A stretch of DNA of 64,000 nt from Neomesorhizobium albiziae (GTDB lineage Bacteria > Pseudomonadota > Alphaproteobacteria > Rhizobiales > Rhizobiaceae): positions 620,001 to 684,000 of the forward strand of contig NZ_FOSL01000001.1 in the NCBI RefSeq assembly GCF_900114255.1. The letters run 5' to 3'. The notes below the pieces were generated by a model. The model ran no database searches and was not told where the DNA came from. It saw only the letters and a list, made by a program, of their open reading frames with translations. The position numbers were made by a program, and so were the translations under genes. The stretch's first letter is position 1. Every line of letters starts with the position of its first letter. Positions 8,181 through 17,872 of this stretch are shown piece after piece.

Positions 8181-9850
8181 ACCGTGGCAGTCACGGTCGT
8201 GCCCTTGGCTCCGCTGGTTATTTCCAGCGTGCCGCCGAGCGCCTGCAGTCGTCCCCTCATGCTTGCCAGGCCGACACCTACCGCCGCCGCGTCGATCATG
8301 CCGCCGCCATTGTCGCTGACCGTGAGAAACAAGACGCTGTGGCTGCCTCCCCGTGGATTGACCAGCCGGATACGCGCCGTGGTGGCATCGGAATGGCGGT
8401 GAATGTTCGACAGAGCCTCCTGCACAACCCTGAAAACCGCCAGTTCCACGTGACGCGACGGCCTCACGATTGCCAGTTGCGGCGCCACCCGCAGCTCCAC
8501 TTCGATGCCGCAGCGCTTTTCGAAACCGCTGACGAGAAGTTCCAGCGCGTTGGGAAGGCCTGACTCGTCCAGCATCGGCGGATGCAGCAGGTAGGACAGC
8601 GTTCTGAGTTCCTGCTCGCTGCGGGAAATCAGGGCGGCGCATCGTTCGAGCGCCGCCCGGGCCTCGGCGTTAAGCGCCGGGTTTCTGCGAAGCGCAATTT
8701 CGATCTCGACATTTGCCCCAAGCAGGTTCTGGGCGGTGGAATCATGCAGGTCGCGGGCGATCTTGCGACGCTCGCTATCCTGGGAAAGCAGCAGGCGGGA
8801 CGTCGTCTCACGCAGCGCGACGTTCGATTCCGTGAGCGAAACCGCTCGTGAACGGGCGATGCTTGCCGAAACGAGAAATGCCGTCACCGCAAGGCCAAGG
8901 ATCGATACATACAGCACGTTGGAACTGCGCCAAGGCTCAAGTACCTTGCTTTCGTCGACACCAATCGCCACCGCCAGCGGATAGCTGGCGAAATTCCGGA
9001 GGGCTACGGTACGCGCCACGCCGCTGCTATCCAGCAAACGATACGATCCCGGCGATGCCGGAAATGCGCCCGCGCGAAACAGCGCATGCGCTTGCGGGGG
9101 AGCATCTGGGTCCGCGACCGGCGCAGGCGCAGCAACGATGACGGTTCCATCGTTCCTGCTGAGAACAGCCACGTCGGATTTCGACATGGCGCTGTCGAGA
9201 AGCTCCGAAAAATAGGTCACCGGGATGGTCAGCAGCACCACGCCGTTGAAAGATCCGTCAGGTCCCCTCAGCTTCCGGCTCATCGTCATGGACCGAACCT
9301 TGCTGAGGTGGCTGATAACAGGTTCCCCCAGATAGGTGACGTCGTCGGCTGAATCTCGGTGGAAGCGGAAATAGTCGAGGTCACTCTCATCGACCGTTGA
9401 GGACGGAAACCGATTGCTGTGGCTGACCACATTGCCATCCGGCGAAAGCAGCTCGACGTCCACGATGTCGCGCATGTCCGCCTCGCGCTCGGACAACATC
9501 GTGGAAATATCAGGGGAATCCCTGATCTCTCCCCAGCTCATCCCCTCGACCCGCCTGACGATGTCGCCCAGCACAAGTTCGTTGGATTCGAAAACCTTCG
9601 ACATGTGGGCTTCAAGGAGCGCGGTCCGCTGTGCGACCTCGACCGCAGCCGCGTCGAGCATACGGGTCCGGCTTTGCCATGCCGCAAGCAGGAACACCGC
9701 GACGACAAGAAGCGCGCCGGCCAGAAGCAACAGCCCATAGCGGGACAAATACAAGCGACGCAAGGATGGAATGCTATAGCTTGAGCGTGGTTTCCCACCA
9801 GCTAAAGCAGTGTCGGAAGTGCGCGTTAGACTGCTTTGAACAGCCGTCAT
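8171..9850 (-). CDS. UhpB/NarX-type sensor histidine kinase with Cache domain
   Basis: 559-residue membrane kinase. Membrane segments at about 37-59 and 309-330 flank a periplasmic Cache-type sensor with a DLDYFRFHRD motif. The dimerisation/phospho-acceptor region is of the HisKA_3 type with RKIARDLHDSTAQNLLGA, H369 being the expected phosphorylated residue. The C-terminal ATPase has NIHRHSDAT (N box) and VSDNGGGM (G1 box), ending with TVTATVPG. It is convergent with the NarL-type regulator, with only about 15 bases between stops, an arrangement that still supports pairing. The signal is not predictable; nearby genes for dehydrogenase or envelope proteins are not clearly linked. Confidence 0.9.
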   Translation of the reverse strand: MTAVQSSLTRTSDTALAGGKPRSSYSIPSLRRLYLSRYGLLLLAGALLVVAVFLLAAWQSRTRMLDAAAVEVAQRTALLEAHMSKVFESNELVLGDIVRRVEGMSWGEIRDSPDISTMLSEREADMRDIVDVELLSPDGNVVSHSNRFPSSTVDESDLDYFRFHRDSADDVTYLGEPVISHLSKVRSMTMSRKLRGPDGSFNGVVLLTIPVTYFSELLDSAMSKSDVAVLSRNDGTVIVAAPAPVADPDAPPQAHALFRAGAFPASPGSYRLLDSSGVARTVALRNFASYPLAVAIGVDESKVLEPWRSSNVLYVSILGLAVTAFLVSASIARSRAVSLTESNVALRETTSRLLLSQDSERRKIARDLHDSTAQNLLGANVEIEIALRRNPALNAEARAALERCAALISRSEQELRTLSYLLHPPMLDESGLPNALELLVSGFEKRCGIEVELRVAPQLAIVRPSRHVELAVFRVVQEALSNIHRHSDATTARIRLVNPRGGSHSVLFLTVSDNGGGMIDAAAVGVGLASMRGRLQALGGTLEITSGAKGTTVTATVPG

Positions 9851-10050
9851 GATGCCGCCTCATCCCCGGTCGCGATAATTAATATCGAAGCCACCACGAA
9901 GTACAACCCAATATTTTTGCTTCTCTATTCGCGTTGCGGCCGCGACCAAGCCCTGCACCGTCATCGAGGCTCGTCGCCTTCGCATAGGCGGCAGCCTTTA
10001 TCAACGATTTCTCGCGTTGATAAATGCCGCCGGCAACCTTCCAATCAATG

Positions 10051-10818
10051 CTACAGGCTTGTGGTGATGCCGCCATCGACGACCAGCATGTGCCCGGTAA
10101 CGAACGAGGAAGCCTTCGAGGAAAGAAACACGGCTGCGCCGATCAGTTCGTCGACATCGCCCCAGCGCCCCGCCGGCGTGCGGGTTTCCAGCCAGGCGGA
10201 GAATTTCGGATCGTCGACCAATGCCTGGTTGAGCGGCGTCCTGAAGTAGCCTGGCGCCAGCGCATTGACCTGAAGCCCATGCCTGGCCCAATCGGTCGAC
10301 ATGCCGCGCGTCAGGTTGCGCACCGCGCCCTTGGTCGCCGTGTACGGCGCGATACCCGGCCGCGCCAGTTCGCTCTGCACGGAGGCAATGTTGACGATCT
10401 TGCCCTCGCCACGGGCAATCATGAACCGCGCGACAGCCTGTCCGACATAAAAGATGCTGGAAATGTTGGTGCGCAGCATCTGGTCCCACTTGTCGATCGG
10501 AAAATCCTCCAGCGGGGTGCGGAACTGCATGCCGGCATTGTTGATCAGGATGTCGATGGCGCCCTCCCCGCCTTCGATCGCCGCAACACCGTCGGCGACA
10601 GCTTTCGCATCGGTGACGTCGAATGGCGCCGCCGAGACATCGAAGCCTTCAGTGCGAAGCTGCTGCGCCGCCGTCTCGACCTTCTCCGGGTTGCGGCCGT
10701 TGATCACGATCCTTGCCCCATGCCGGGCCAGGCCTCGCGCCAGCGCGTAGCCAATGCCCTGGTTGGAACCGGTGACCAGCGCGCGTCTGCCCTCAAGATC
10801 GAACAATGGAAAGGTCAC
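10051..10818 (-). CDS. SDR-family oxidoreductase, gluconate 5-dehydrogenase-like
   Basis: Classical short-chain dehydrogenase of 255 residues. The cofactor loop TGSNQGIG is at 16-23, NNAG at 93-96, and the catalytic set N118, S146, Y159 and K163 is complete. The N-terminal FDLEGRRALVTG and the C-terminal GHMLVVDGGITTSL resemble gluconate 5-dehydrogenases (NADP-linked interconversion of gluconate and 5-ketogluconate), but other sugar-acid or sugar-alcohol substrates are possible. The start is GTG at 10818 with GGAG about 10 bases upstream. It stands alone between the kinase and the YqaA gene; no sugar-acid genes are adjacent. Confidence 0.82.
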   Translation of the reverse strand: MTFPLFDLEGRRALVTGSNQGIGYALARGLARHGARIVINGRNPEKVETAAQQLRTEGFDVSAAPFDVTDAKAVADGVAAIEGGEGAIDILINNAGMQFRTPLEDFPIDKWDQMLRTNISSIFYVGQAVARFMIARGEGKIVNIASVQSELARPGIAPYTATKGAVRNLTRGMSTDWARHGLQVNALAPGYFRTPLNQALVDDPKFSAWLETRTPAGRWGDVDELIGAAVFLSSKASSFVTGHMLVVDGGITTSL

Positions 10819-10966
10819 GCGTGGCGTCTCCGTTCAGCAATGCATTTCGGTTTCGCGATTTCAGCGGAATTCTGGCTGAAAGCATCGCATCCAGGAATGG
10901 TTTTCACCAGAAACAATGCTTTCGTCAAAATCCCAGCGATTGACACTCGGCCAAGGCCGACCTGGC

Positions 10967-11404
10967 TCATGACAGGCCCAGCGTCGCGCCCGCTACGAGA
11001 AGGTAACGTGCCGTCTTGGCGATCGCCACGATTGCCACAAAACTCCACAGCGGCTCGCGAAGGACGCCTGAGACGAGCGTCAGCGGATCGCCGACTATCG
11101 GCACCCAGCTCAGCAGAAGCGACCATTTTCCGTATCGGCGATACCACATGGCTGCCCTGTCGAGTTGCGCAGCGCTGGCCGGAAACCACGACCGGTCGCG
11201 AAACCCTTCGATGCCCCGGCCAATCAGCCAGTTCACCACCGAGCCCAGCACATTGCCGAGGCTTGCCACCGCGATCAACGCTGCCGCCGGCAACGAACCC
11301 TCGACGAGCAGGGCCGCAAGCACCGCTTCGGACTGCGCCGGCAGGACGGTCGCTGCCGCGAAGGCAGCGGCGAACAACCCGGCGTAAATAGCAAGCTCAC
11401 CCAT
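10967..11404 (-). CDS. YqaA-family (DedA/SNARE-associated-like) membrane protein
   Basis: 145-residue polytopic inner-membrane protein with about four hydrophobic segments and the family motif LSWVPIVGDPLTLVSGVLR in the second half, preceded by GNVLGSVVNWLIGRG. These match the small YqaA branch of the DedA/SNARE-associated (VTT) family. Physiological role of YqaA is not established. ATG at 11404. It lies 148 bases downstream in position from the SDR start and is transcribed in the same direction, diverging from the GNAT gene. Confidence 0.8.
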   Translation of the reverse strand: MGELAIYAGLFAAAFAAATVLPAQSEAVLAALLVEGSLPAAALIAVASLGNVLGSVVNWLIGRGIEGFRDRSWFPASAAQLDRAAMWYRRYGKWSLLLSWVPIVGDPLTLVSGVLREPLWSFVAIVAIAKTARYLLVAGATLGLS

Positions 11405-11642
11405 GGCAGGCTGCGAGACGAGATCTTTCGGTGGCGGTTCCGATGTTCACCGGTATCCCCAGAGCGTGATTTTCCCGGAGATAGACGTTCCAGCCGCTGG
11501 AAACTCAAGGCCTTGCGCGGATTTTTTCGCTTGGACCAAGAACAGTTGGATAGTCTTCCCCCGCCTGCTACTCAGCCGCAACATTTCGTGTCATTGATCC
11601 AGACACGTTTGCGGTATTTCCGCTGTCATCCAAGAGGCTTGA

Positions 11643-12074
11643 TTGACTACGACCCTGGAAGTGACCGGTGCGCCGCCGCAGGACGAGCTTGCCGTAATCG
11701 GCGAGAACCTGGCGGCGTTCAACGACAGCGATGTCGGGCCGGCCGGAAAGAAAACTCTCGCCGTGCTGGTGCGCGACGAGGCGGGCGCCATCCTGGCCGG
11801 CATTTCCGGGTACACCGCCTGGGGCTGGCTTTATGTGCAATGGCTATGGGTGGACGAAAGGCTTCGCGGCCAGCATATGGCCGGCAAAATGCTCGAGGCG
11901 GCGGAGGCGGAGGCCGTCGCTCGTGGTTGCCATGGCGCCTATATCGACACGTTCAACCCCGCAGCCCTCAAAGTCTACCAGCGGCAAGGGTATCGGCCGT
12001 TCGGAAAGCTCGACGACTTTCCCCCCGGCCGCAGCAGGACCTTTTTGCAGAAAGAGCTGCCGGCCTCAACTTGA
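11643..12074 (+). CDS. GNAT-family N-acetyltransferase
   Basis: 143 residues with the GNAT core: beta-strand segment LYVQWLWVDERLRGQHMAGKML containing the acetyl-CoA pyrophosphate-binding RGQHMAGKML loop, and the C-terminal YIDTFNPAALKVYQRQGY motif common to GNATs. TTG start at 11643 with AGAGG about 9 bases upstream; no better ATG exists before the core. Substrate unknown. It is a single-gene unit convergent with anmK, though acetyl-amino-sugar metabolism next door makes a functional link conceivable. Confidence 0.78.
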   Translation: MTTTLEVTGAPPQDELAVIGENLAAFNDSDVGPAGKKTLAVLVRDEAGAILAGISGYTAWGWLYVQWLWVDERLRGQHMAGKMLEAAEAEAVARGCHGAYIDTFNPAALKVYQRQGYRPFGKLDDFPPGRSRTFLQKELPAST

Positions 12075-12083
12075 GACCGGCAG
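12057..12083. terminator. Inverted repeat between convergent GNAT and anmK genes
   Basis: CTGCCGG (12057-12063) pairs with CCGGCAG (12077-12083), and inner CTCAA pairs with TTGAG, giving an almost continuous 12-bp stem over the GNAT stop codon, 7 bases before the anmK stop. No T tract; a bidirectional terminator is likely but unproven. Confidence 0.5.
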
Positions 12084-12089
12084 TCATCG

Positions 12090-13205
12090 TTACCCGGCGA
12101 TGCGTCCGCCGCCCATCGGCTCCGGCGCGCCGGTCGTGCTGGGGAAACTGATCGGCATCCCACGCAAGACGCGAACCGCCAGGAAGGCGAAGCACTCGGC
12201 TTCCACCGCATCGCCCCGCCAGCCGATCGTGTCGACGGATACCGCCTCGACACCGGCCCGGCTTGCCAGCATCGCCATCAGGGTCGGGTTATGGCGCCCG
12301 CCGCCGCTGACGAAGAGTTTTTTCGGCCTACGCGGCAACAGGTCGAGCGCCTTGCCAACGGCGCTTGCGGTGAATGCCGTCAGCAAGGCCGCGCCGTCCT
12401 CCGCGCCGAGCCCCTCGGCCATCGCTGCAGTGAAGTCGAAACGGTCGAGCGATTTCGGATAGGGCGCGCTGAGATAGGGGTGCTCTAGCAGCTTCAAGAG
12501 CCTGGCTTCATCGACGGCCCCAGCTGCCGCAAGCGCGCCGTCGCGGTCCATTTCGCCGAGCCCTCTCGCCTTGACGAAATCGTTGATCGGGGCATTCGCC
12601 GGGCCGGTGTCGAAGGCCACGATATCGCCTTTGCCATCCCACCAGGTGATGTTGGCCACGCCGCCGAGATTGAGGATTGCCGTTTCGCCGCTCGCCCCGT
12701 GCGCCCCCAGCAAGGCGGCGTGATAGGCGGCGGCCAGCGGCGCCCCCTGCCCGCCCGCGCGCATGTCGGCTGAGCGGAAGTCATAGACGACTTTGGTCCC
12801 CAGCAGCGAATGCATCAATTCGCCATCGCCGAGCTGGCGGGTCTCGCCCAGCCGGTTCCTTGCCGGCGCCCGGTGCAAAACCGTCTGGCCGTGGAAGCCG
12901 ACGACGCCGATGTCCGACATTCTCAAATCGTTGCTTTCCACCAGTCCCCTGACGGCCGCCGACTGCGCCCGCGTCAACGCTTCTTCGGCCTCGCGGAATA
13001 TGGCCGGCTCCGGCCCGGTGAAGTTCCAGGTTCTTGCCTCGCGTTGTGCTTCTTCGAGCAACGTGCGGATCGACTGCGCATATGGCGCCAGCGTATAGGC
13101 GCCGAAAGCTTCGACCTGCTCGCCATCAGTCCTGATCAGCGCGACGTCGATGTTTCCGTCAAGCACCGTACCGGTCATCAGGCCGACCGCCCAAATTGGC
13201 TTCAT
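12090..13205 (-). CDS. anmK: Anhydro-N-acetylmuramic acid kinase
   Basis: Converts 1,6-anhydro-MurNAc plus ATP to MurNAc-6-phosphate in peptidoglycan recycling. The 371-residue protein carries the expected motifs: [16 protein letters not shown] at the N-terminus, [27 protein letters not shown] and [12 protein letters not shown], in family order. The start is ATG at 13205, one base after the stop of the serine-hydrolase gene, implying translational coupling. An open extension to 13430 is antisense-like and not used. Being the last gene of the salvage operon with murQ upstream, it supplies the same MurNAc-6-P pool. Cytoplasmic. Confidence 0.93.
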   Translation of the reverse strand: MKPIWAVGLMTGTVLDGNIDVALIRTDGEQVEAFGAYTLAPYAQSIRTLLEEAQREARTWNFTGPEPAIFREAEEALTRAQSAAVRGLVESNDLRMSDIGVVGFHGQTVLHRAPARNRLGETRQLGDGELMHSLLGTKVVYDFRSADMRAGGQGAPLAAAYHAALLGAHGASGETAILNLGGVANITWWDGKGDIVAFDTGPANAPINDFVKARGLGEMDRDGALAAAGAVDEARLLKLLEHPYLSAPYPKSLDRFDFTAAMAEGLGAEDGAALLTAFTASAVGKALDLLPRRPKKLFVSGGGRHNPTLMAMLASRAGVEAVSVDTIGWRGDAVEAECFAFLAVRVLRGMPISFPSTTGAPEPMGGGRIAG

Positions 13206-13206
13206 G

Positions 13207-14256
13207 TCAGTTCCAGGCTCCATTGATGATATCGCCGACCTCGCGCCGAAGTTCGGCGATGCCGCTGTTGAAATGCCGCGTCGGATGGATGTGATTGGTG
13301 AGCAAGGTCCACGCCTTGCCTTCGGCAAAGTCGATCCAGAGGCCGGTTCCGGTGAAGCCGGTATGGCCAATTGTCTTGGGGTTACACCGGTTGCCGCCCG
13401 ACCAGCCTTCGTAGGCATGCTCCCAACCATGGGTGCGCTTCTGCGACAAGGGCTGGCGCATCAACGCGATGGCGTTCGCGGAAGCGCCGGCGCCGTCAAG
13501 CAGGCCTTGCGCGAAATCGAGAACCGAACCGGCAGTGCCGAATAGCCCGGCGTGACCGGCCCCTTGCAGAGCCGAGCAATTGTCGTCGTGGACTTCGCCC
13601 GACAGCACGCGGTGGCGCCAAGTACAGTCTTCCGTCGCCGCGGCGCTTTCGGGATCGGCGGCGAATGCAAAGCCCGGTCCGGCGTCCATGTCGCGGATGG
13701 ATTTTCCACTGAGACGCTCCAGGGCAAAGCCGAGCAGGATGAAGTTGATGTCGGAATAGACGGGATCGCCTGCCCGCCACTCCCGCTGCAGGATGAATGC
13801 GCGCAGCAGGTCCGGATCGCGGCCATAGGTGTAGATCGGCTCGACCGCCGGAAACGGCGTCTGGTGGCCGAGGCATTGGCGGAAAGTGACTTTCCGTTCC
13901 CAGGCACTGGCTGAGTACTGGCGAAGGTCAGGAAGCGCGGTGATCAGCGGCGCGTCGAGGTCTATCACTCCCCGCTCCGCCAGGGACAGGATGCGCGGCG
14001 TCGTGAAGATGACTTTGGTCAGCGAGGCGAGATCGAACCACGTGTCGACCTCCATCGGGCGCATCTTCGGCACAATCTGTGCAGAACCGACCGCGCGAAC
14101 AAGCCGCTCGCCGCCGCCGACCAGCCCCAACACGCCACCTGGAATTCGCTTATCCGCAACCGCCTTATGCAGGAGGCCGAAGGCGCGTTCGAACCGCGCT
14201 GCAAGCTCAGGATTGGAGAGGACAGGGTGTGACAAATCCGGCGGCCCTTTCCTCAT
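13207..14256 (-). CDS. Serine hydrolase, class C beta-lactamase/PBP4B-like
   Basis: About 349 residues of the beta-lactamase/esterase superfamily. The catalytic SxxK motif is visible as [10 protein letters not shown], with YSDINF as the YxN-like element (YSD) and [13 protein letters not shown] as the C-terminal HTG element. ATG at 14256 overlaps the stop of the ABC ATPase gene as ATGA. No signal peptide is evident, so it may act in the cytoplasm or need another export route. In E. coli the murQ-murP operon likewise carries a PBP4B/YfeW serine hydrolase, which supports a muropeptide-related peptidase or amidase role here; the exact reaction is unknown. Confidence 0.85.
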   Translation of the reverse strand: MRKGPPDLSHPVLSNPELAARFERAFGLLHKAVADKRIPGGVLGLVGGGERLVRAVGSAQIVPKMRPMEVDTWFDLASLTKVIFTTPRILSLAERGVIDLDAPLITALPDLRQYSASAWERKVTFRQCLGHQTPFPAVEPIYTYGRDPDLLRAFILQREWRAGDPVYSDINFILLGFALERLSGKSIRDMDAGPGFAFAADPESAAATEDCTWRHRVLSGEVHDDNCSALQGAGHAGLFGTAGSVLDFAQGLLDGAGASANAIALMRQPLSQKRTHGWEHAYEGWSGGNRCNPKTIGHTGFTGTGLWIDFAEGKAWTLLTNHIHPTRHFNSGIAELRREVGDIINGAWN

Positions 14257-15995
14257 GCTTCGGCGCGCACCTTGTGGTCCGGCCCATATTCCATCCATCG
14301 CGCCTTCGGCGGCTCAAACCCCAGCGGACGAACGAGCGATGGAACCTGGCGTGTGTCCAACTCGAAGGTCTCGTGTCGGCGATCGATTGTCGGCACGGCG
14401 GCGATAAGCTTTTTCGTGTAGGGATGCCTCGGTGCGGAGAGCACCGATCTGGCGTCGCCGATTTCCACGATCTGGCCGGCATAAATTACCGCGATGCGAT
14501 GCGCGATGCGCTCTACCACCGCCATGTCGTGCGAAATGAAGAGGTAGGCGAGGCCGTATTCCTTCTGCAGATCGATCAGCAGCTCCAGCACCCGGGCCTG
14601 CACCGAGACATCGAGAGCCGAGACCGCTTCGTCGAGCACCACCACCGATGGGTTGAGCATAAGGGCACGGGCGATGCAGAGGCGTTGCCGCTGACCGCCG
14701 GAGAATTCGTGCGGATATCGCTCGAGGCTGTTCTCGGGAAGGCCGACGCGCTTCAGCAGCATTTTCATTCTGTCGCGCACGGCAGCGTCGATGCGAACGC
14801 CGGATGCAATGACAGGCTCCGCCAGGATGCTGTCGACTGAAAGGCGCGGATTGAGCGAGGCATAAGGGTTCTGGAAAACCATCTGTACGGGCAGATTGCT
14901 GTCGCCGGCGACGAGTTCTCTCCTGGCCATCGAAAATGCGCCCCGCGTCGCGGGAACCAGCCCGAGCACGGCGCGTGCCGTGGTCGATTTACCCGAGCCG
15001 CTTTCGCCGACGACGGCGAGCGTTTCCCCGGGGAGAAGATCGAAATCGACACCGTCGACGGCATGGACAGCACCCGTCGGCCGGCCGAACCAGCCGCCCT
15101 TCAAGGGGTAGCGCACCACGAGCCCGTCAACCTTGAGCGCCGGCTCGGCCGTCCTTTCGCGCTGACCGTCCGGCCGCGCGGCATTGCCACCCGAAAAATG
15201 CGGGACCGCGTGCAGGAGATGCTGGGTGTACGGGTGCTTTGGATGGTCGAGAATCTGGCCGAGTTCACCCTGTTCGACCGCCTGCCCGTCCTGCATCACC
15301 ATCACGCGGTCGGCGATTCCGGCGACCAGCCCGATGTCGTGGGTGATGAAGATCATCGACATGCCGGTTTCGCGCTTGAGTTCGGCGAGCAACGCCATGA
15401 TCTGCGCCTGCACCGTAACGTCCAGCGCCGTCGTCGGTTCGTCGGCGATCAACAGGCGCGGATTGCAGGCCAGCGCCATTGCGATCATCACCCGCTGGAG
15501 CATGCCCCCGGAAAGCTGGTTGGGTGTGTAGGTCAGGCGACGCTCGGCATCCGGGATGCGCACGCGATCGAGCGCGTCCTTGGCGGCCGCTCGCGCCTGA
15601 TTGCCGGTAAGGCCGCGATGCAGGCGAAACGATTCCTCGATCTGCCGGCCGATCGTCAGCACCGGATTGAGCGAAGTCATCGGCTCCTGGAAGATCATGC
15701 CGATCTCGCCGCCGCGGATTCTTGTCAGCTCTTTCTCGCTCGCTTCGGTCAGCTCGGAAATCTTGCCGTCGGTGCGCAGCAGCCGGATCGAGCCATTGGT
15801 GATGCGGCCGCCGCCATAGTCGACCAGACGGTTGATGGAGAGCGCCGTCACCGACTTGCCGGAGCCGCTCTCGCCGACGATGGCGAGCGTTTCGCCGGCG
15901 GCGAGATCGAAGCTGACCCCGCGCACGACTTCCCTAGCCTTCGCGCCACGGCCGAAGCCGACATGCAGATCGGAAACGGAGAGGATCGGCGACAT
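14253..15995 (-). CDS. Dipeptide-type ABC importer, fused double ATPase
   Basis: 580 residues with two complete Opp/Dpp-type nucleotide-binding domains in one chain, equivalent to DppD fused to DppF. Walker A GESGSGKS occurs at about 41-48 and again at about 325-333, with the signatures [15 protein letters not shown] and [15 protein letters not shown] and two Walker B segments. It energises the two permeases encoded just upstream (gap 2 bases) and its 3' end overlaps the serine hydrolase start. Context (murQ, anmK, MurR) suggests the cargo is muropeptide or amino sugar rather than simple dipeptides; that is inference. Confidence 0.93.
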   Translation of the reverse strand: MSPILSVSDLHVGFGRGAKAREVVRGVSFDLAAGETLAIVGESGSGKSVTALSINRLVDYGGGRITNGSIRLLRTDGKISELTEASEKELTRIRGGEIGMIFQEPMTSLNPVLTIGRQIEESFRLHRGLTGNQARAAAKDALDRVRIPDAERRLTYTPNQLSGGMLQRVMIAMALACNPRLLIADEPTTALDVTVQAQIMALLAELKRETGMSMIFITHDIGLVAGIADRVMVMQDGQAVEQGELGQILDHPKHPYTQHLLHAVPHFSGGNAARPDGQRERTAEPALKVDGLVVRYPLKGGWFGRPTGAVHAVDGVDFDLLPGETLAVVGESGSGKSTTARAVLGLVPATRGAFSMARRELVAGDSNLPVQMVFQNPYASLNPRLSVDSILAEPVIASGVRIDAAVRDRMKMLLKRVGLPENSLERYPHEFSGGQRQRLCIARALMLNPSVVVLDEAVSALDVSVQARVLELLIDLQKEYGLAYLFISHDMAVVERIAHRIAVIYAGQIVEIGDARSVLSAPRHPYTKKLIAAVPTIDRRHETFELDTRQVPSLVRPLGFEPPKARWMEYGPDHKVRAEA

Positions 15996-15997
15996 CT

Positions 15998-16834
15998 CTA
16001 TGCCCTCCGCGTCTTGGGATCGAGAATGTCGCGGAGCGCATCGCCGAGCAGGTTGAAACCGAGGATGCTGAGCATGATCGTGATGCCGGGAAAGATCATC
16101 AGCCAGGGGGCCGATTCCATCAGGTTGCGGCTGTCGCTCAGCATCAGCCCAAGCGATGCGGCCGGCGGCTGGGTGCCGAGGCCGAGGAAGCTCAGGCCAG
16201 CCTCCGTCAGCAGCGCCCAGGCCAGCGCCAGCGTCACCTGCACCGTCAGCGGCGCGACAAGATTGAGCAGAAGATGGCGGGTAAGGATGTAGAACCGGCT
16301 GGAGCCGAAAGTGCGCGCCGCGTCAACGAATTCGCGCGACTTCAGCGACAGCGCCGGACCGCGCACCACGCGCGTAAATATGGGCGTGTAGACGATGCCG
16401 ATGGCGGCGACGCTGGTCCAGGTTCCCGGCCCGACGACGGTGACGATAAGCAAGGCGAGAAGGATTGCTGGAAATGCCAGAAGCACGTCCATCAGGCGCA
16501 TCAGGATCGCATCCCAGCGCTTGCCGAACCATGCCGTCGTCAGGCCGAGCACCGTGCCCGCAGCCGTCGCGATCGCGACGGAGAAGAAGGCGACCGTGAA
16601 GGACTGGCCGATGCCTTTCATCAGGCGGCTTGCAACGTCGCGGCCGAACAGGTCCGTGCCCATCCAATAGGCGACGGTCGGGGCATGCAGGCGATCGATG
16701 CGGAACTGCATCAGCGGATCATAAGGCGTCAATCCCAGCGCGCCGAGGATGGCGATCAGCAGATAGGCAGCAACGATAGCGCCGCCGATCCTGCCGCTGG
16801 GATGCGCAAAGATTGAACGCAGGAAACCCATCAT
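15998..16834 (-). CDS. Dipeptide-type ABC permease (DppC-like)
   Basis: 278-residue inner-membrane permease of the OppC/DppC type, with an N-terminal hydrophobic anchor, the typical GTDLFGRDVASRLMKG segment and the EAA-loop region REFVDAARTFGSSRFYI...HLLLN. The start is ATG at 16834, overlapping the stop of the DppB-like gene as ATGA; a long upstream extension in the same frame runs antisense-like through that gene and is rejected. Ends two bases before the fused ATPase gene. Forms the heteromeric channel with the DppB-like partner. Confidence 0.92.
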   Translation of the reverse strand: MMGFLRSIFAHPSGRIGGAIVAAYLLIAILGALGLTPYDPLMQFRIDRLHAPTVAYWMGTDLFGRDVASRLMKGIGQSFTVAFFSVAIATAAGTVLGLTTAWFGKRWDAILMRLMDVLLAFPAILLALLIVTVVGPGTWTSVAAIGIVYTPIFTRVVRGPALSLKSREFVDAARTFGSSRFYILTRHLLLNLVAPLTVQVTLALAWALLTEAGLSFLGLGTQPPAASLGLMLSDSRNLMESAPWLMIFPGITIMLSILGFNLLGDALRDILDPKTRRA

Positions 16835-17790
16835 TGGTTTTCCAGCCGGATACGCGGATCGAGCGCCACATAGGCGAGGTCGACCAGAAGATTGACGATC
16901 ATGAAGTTGAGGGCGATGAACAGCACCGCGCCCTGCACCAGCGCATAGTCGCGCTGCAGGATCGCTTCCAGAACCATGCGGCCGAGGCCGGGAAGCGCGT
17001 AGATCTGCTCGACGATAACGGCGCCACCGAGCAGGTAGCCGAACTCGATGCCGCTCAGCGTCACGACCGGGATCAGCGCATTGGGAAGCGCATGACGCCA
17101 GACCACGCTTCTGGCCGACGCGCCTTTGCTGCGCGCGGTGCGCACATAGTCGTCGCTCAACACGTCGAGCATCGCCGAGCGCGATACGCGGGTTACCGAA
17201 GCGGCGAAGGCGAAGCCGAGCGTCAGCGCAGGCAAGATGAGCTGGCCAAGGTTCCGGATCGGATCTTCCCAGAGTGGCGTAAACGCGCCCATGGTCGGCA
17301 ACACACCGAAACCGGCGGAGAGCACGTAGATAATGAGCAATCCGAACACGAAGCTCGGCGTCGACTGGCCGATCATCGCGGCGACACGCACCGCCAGATC
17401 GGAAGGCCTTTCGTTGCGGGTGGCTGCGAAAACGCCAGCCGGCACGCCAACCGACAACGCGATCAGCATCGACAGCAGAGCCAGTTCCAACGTCAGCGGA
17501 AATCGCTGCAGGATCACCTCCAGCACCGGCTTGCCGTAGGTCGCCGATATCCCGAGGTCGCCATGAAAGAGGTTCAGCAGCCAGCGCCAGTATTGCACGG
17601 GCCAAGGCTGGTCGATACCGAAATAGACGGCCAGCGCATCGCGTTGCTGCGGCGTCAGCAACCCGGCCTCGGTGCCCAGCATCGCGGTGATGGAATCGCC
17701 AGGCACCAGCCGGATCGCGAAGAAAACGATGACGGAAACACCGAGCAGGACGAGTGGAAAGGCCGCGAGCCGCCGTGTCAGATAGTTCAC
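16831..17790 (-). CDS. Dipeptide-type ABC permease (DppB-like)
   Basis: 319 residues, OppB/DppB type: N-terminal helix MNYLTRRLAAFPLVLLGVS, the FHGDLGISATYGKPV stretch that follows the first periplasmic loop, an EAA loop at DDYVRTARSKGASARSVVWRHAL, and the C-terminal VDLAYVALDPRIR end typical of the subfamily. Six membrane helices expected. Overlaps the DppC-like gene by 4 bases. The SBP gene lies 82 bases upstream. Part of the importer in the peptidoglycan-salvage operon. Confidence 0.93.
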   Translation of the reverse strand: MNYLTRRLAAFPLVLLGVSVIVFFAIRLVPGDSITAMLGTEAGLLTPQQRDALAVYFGIDQPWPVQYWRWLLNLFHGDLGISATYGKPVLEVILQRFPLTLELALLSMLIALSVGVPAGVFAATRNERPSDLAVRVAAMIGQSTPSFVFGLLIIYVLSAGFGVLPTMGAFTPLWEDPIRNLGQLILPALTLGFAFAASVTRVSRSAMLDVLSDDYVRTARSKGASARSVVWRHALPNALIPVVTLSGIEFGYLLGGAVIVEQIYALPGLGRMVLEAILQRDYALVQGAVLFIALNFMIVNLLVDLAYVALDPRIRLENQ

Positions 17791-17872
17791 GAGCGCCCTG
17801 CCCCGCCAGCGTTGGCCTGGCCCTGGATGTTTCCGTCAAAGTTCATGGCGGTTCAGTTCTGTCCCGTATCGG

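Noticed and set aside
9879-10076. A 65-codon minus-strand frame upstream of the kinase
   Set aside because: Overlaps the SDR 3' end, no ribosome site or recognisable family.
10024-11391. A 455-codon plus-strand open frame
   Set aside because: It is antisense to the SDR and YqaA genes, whose motifs are complete; the composition is the usual antisense shadow of high-GC genes.
15998-17839. A 613-codon open frame covering the DppC-like permease plus a long N-terminal part
   Set aside because: The extension runs through the DppB-like gene in another frame and has Arg/Ala-rich non-membrane composition; ATG at 16834 with an ATGA overlap is the natural start.
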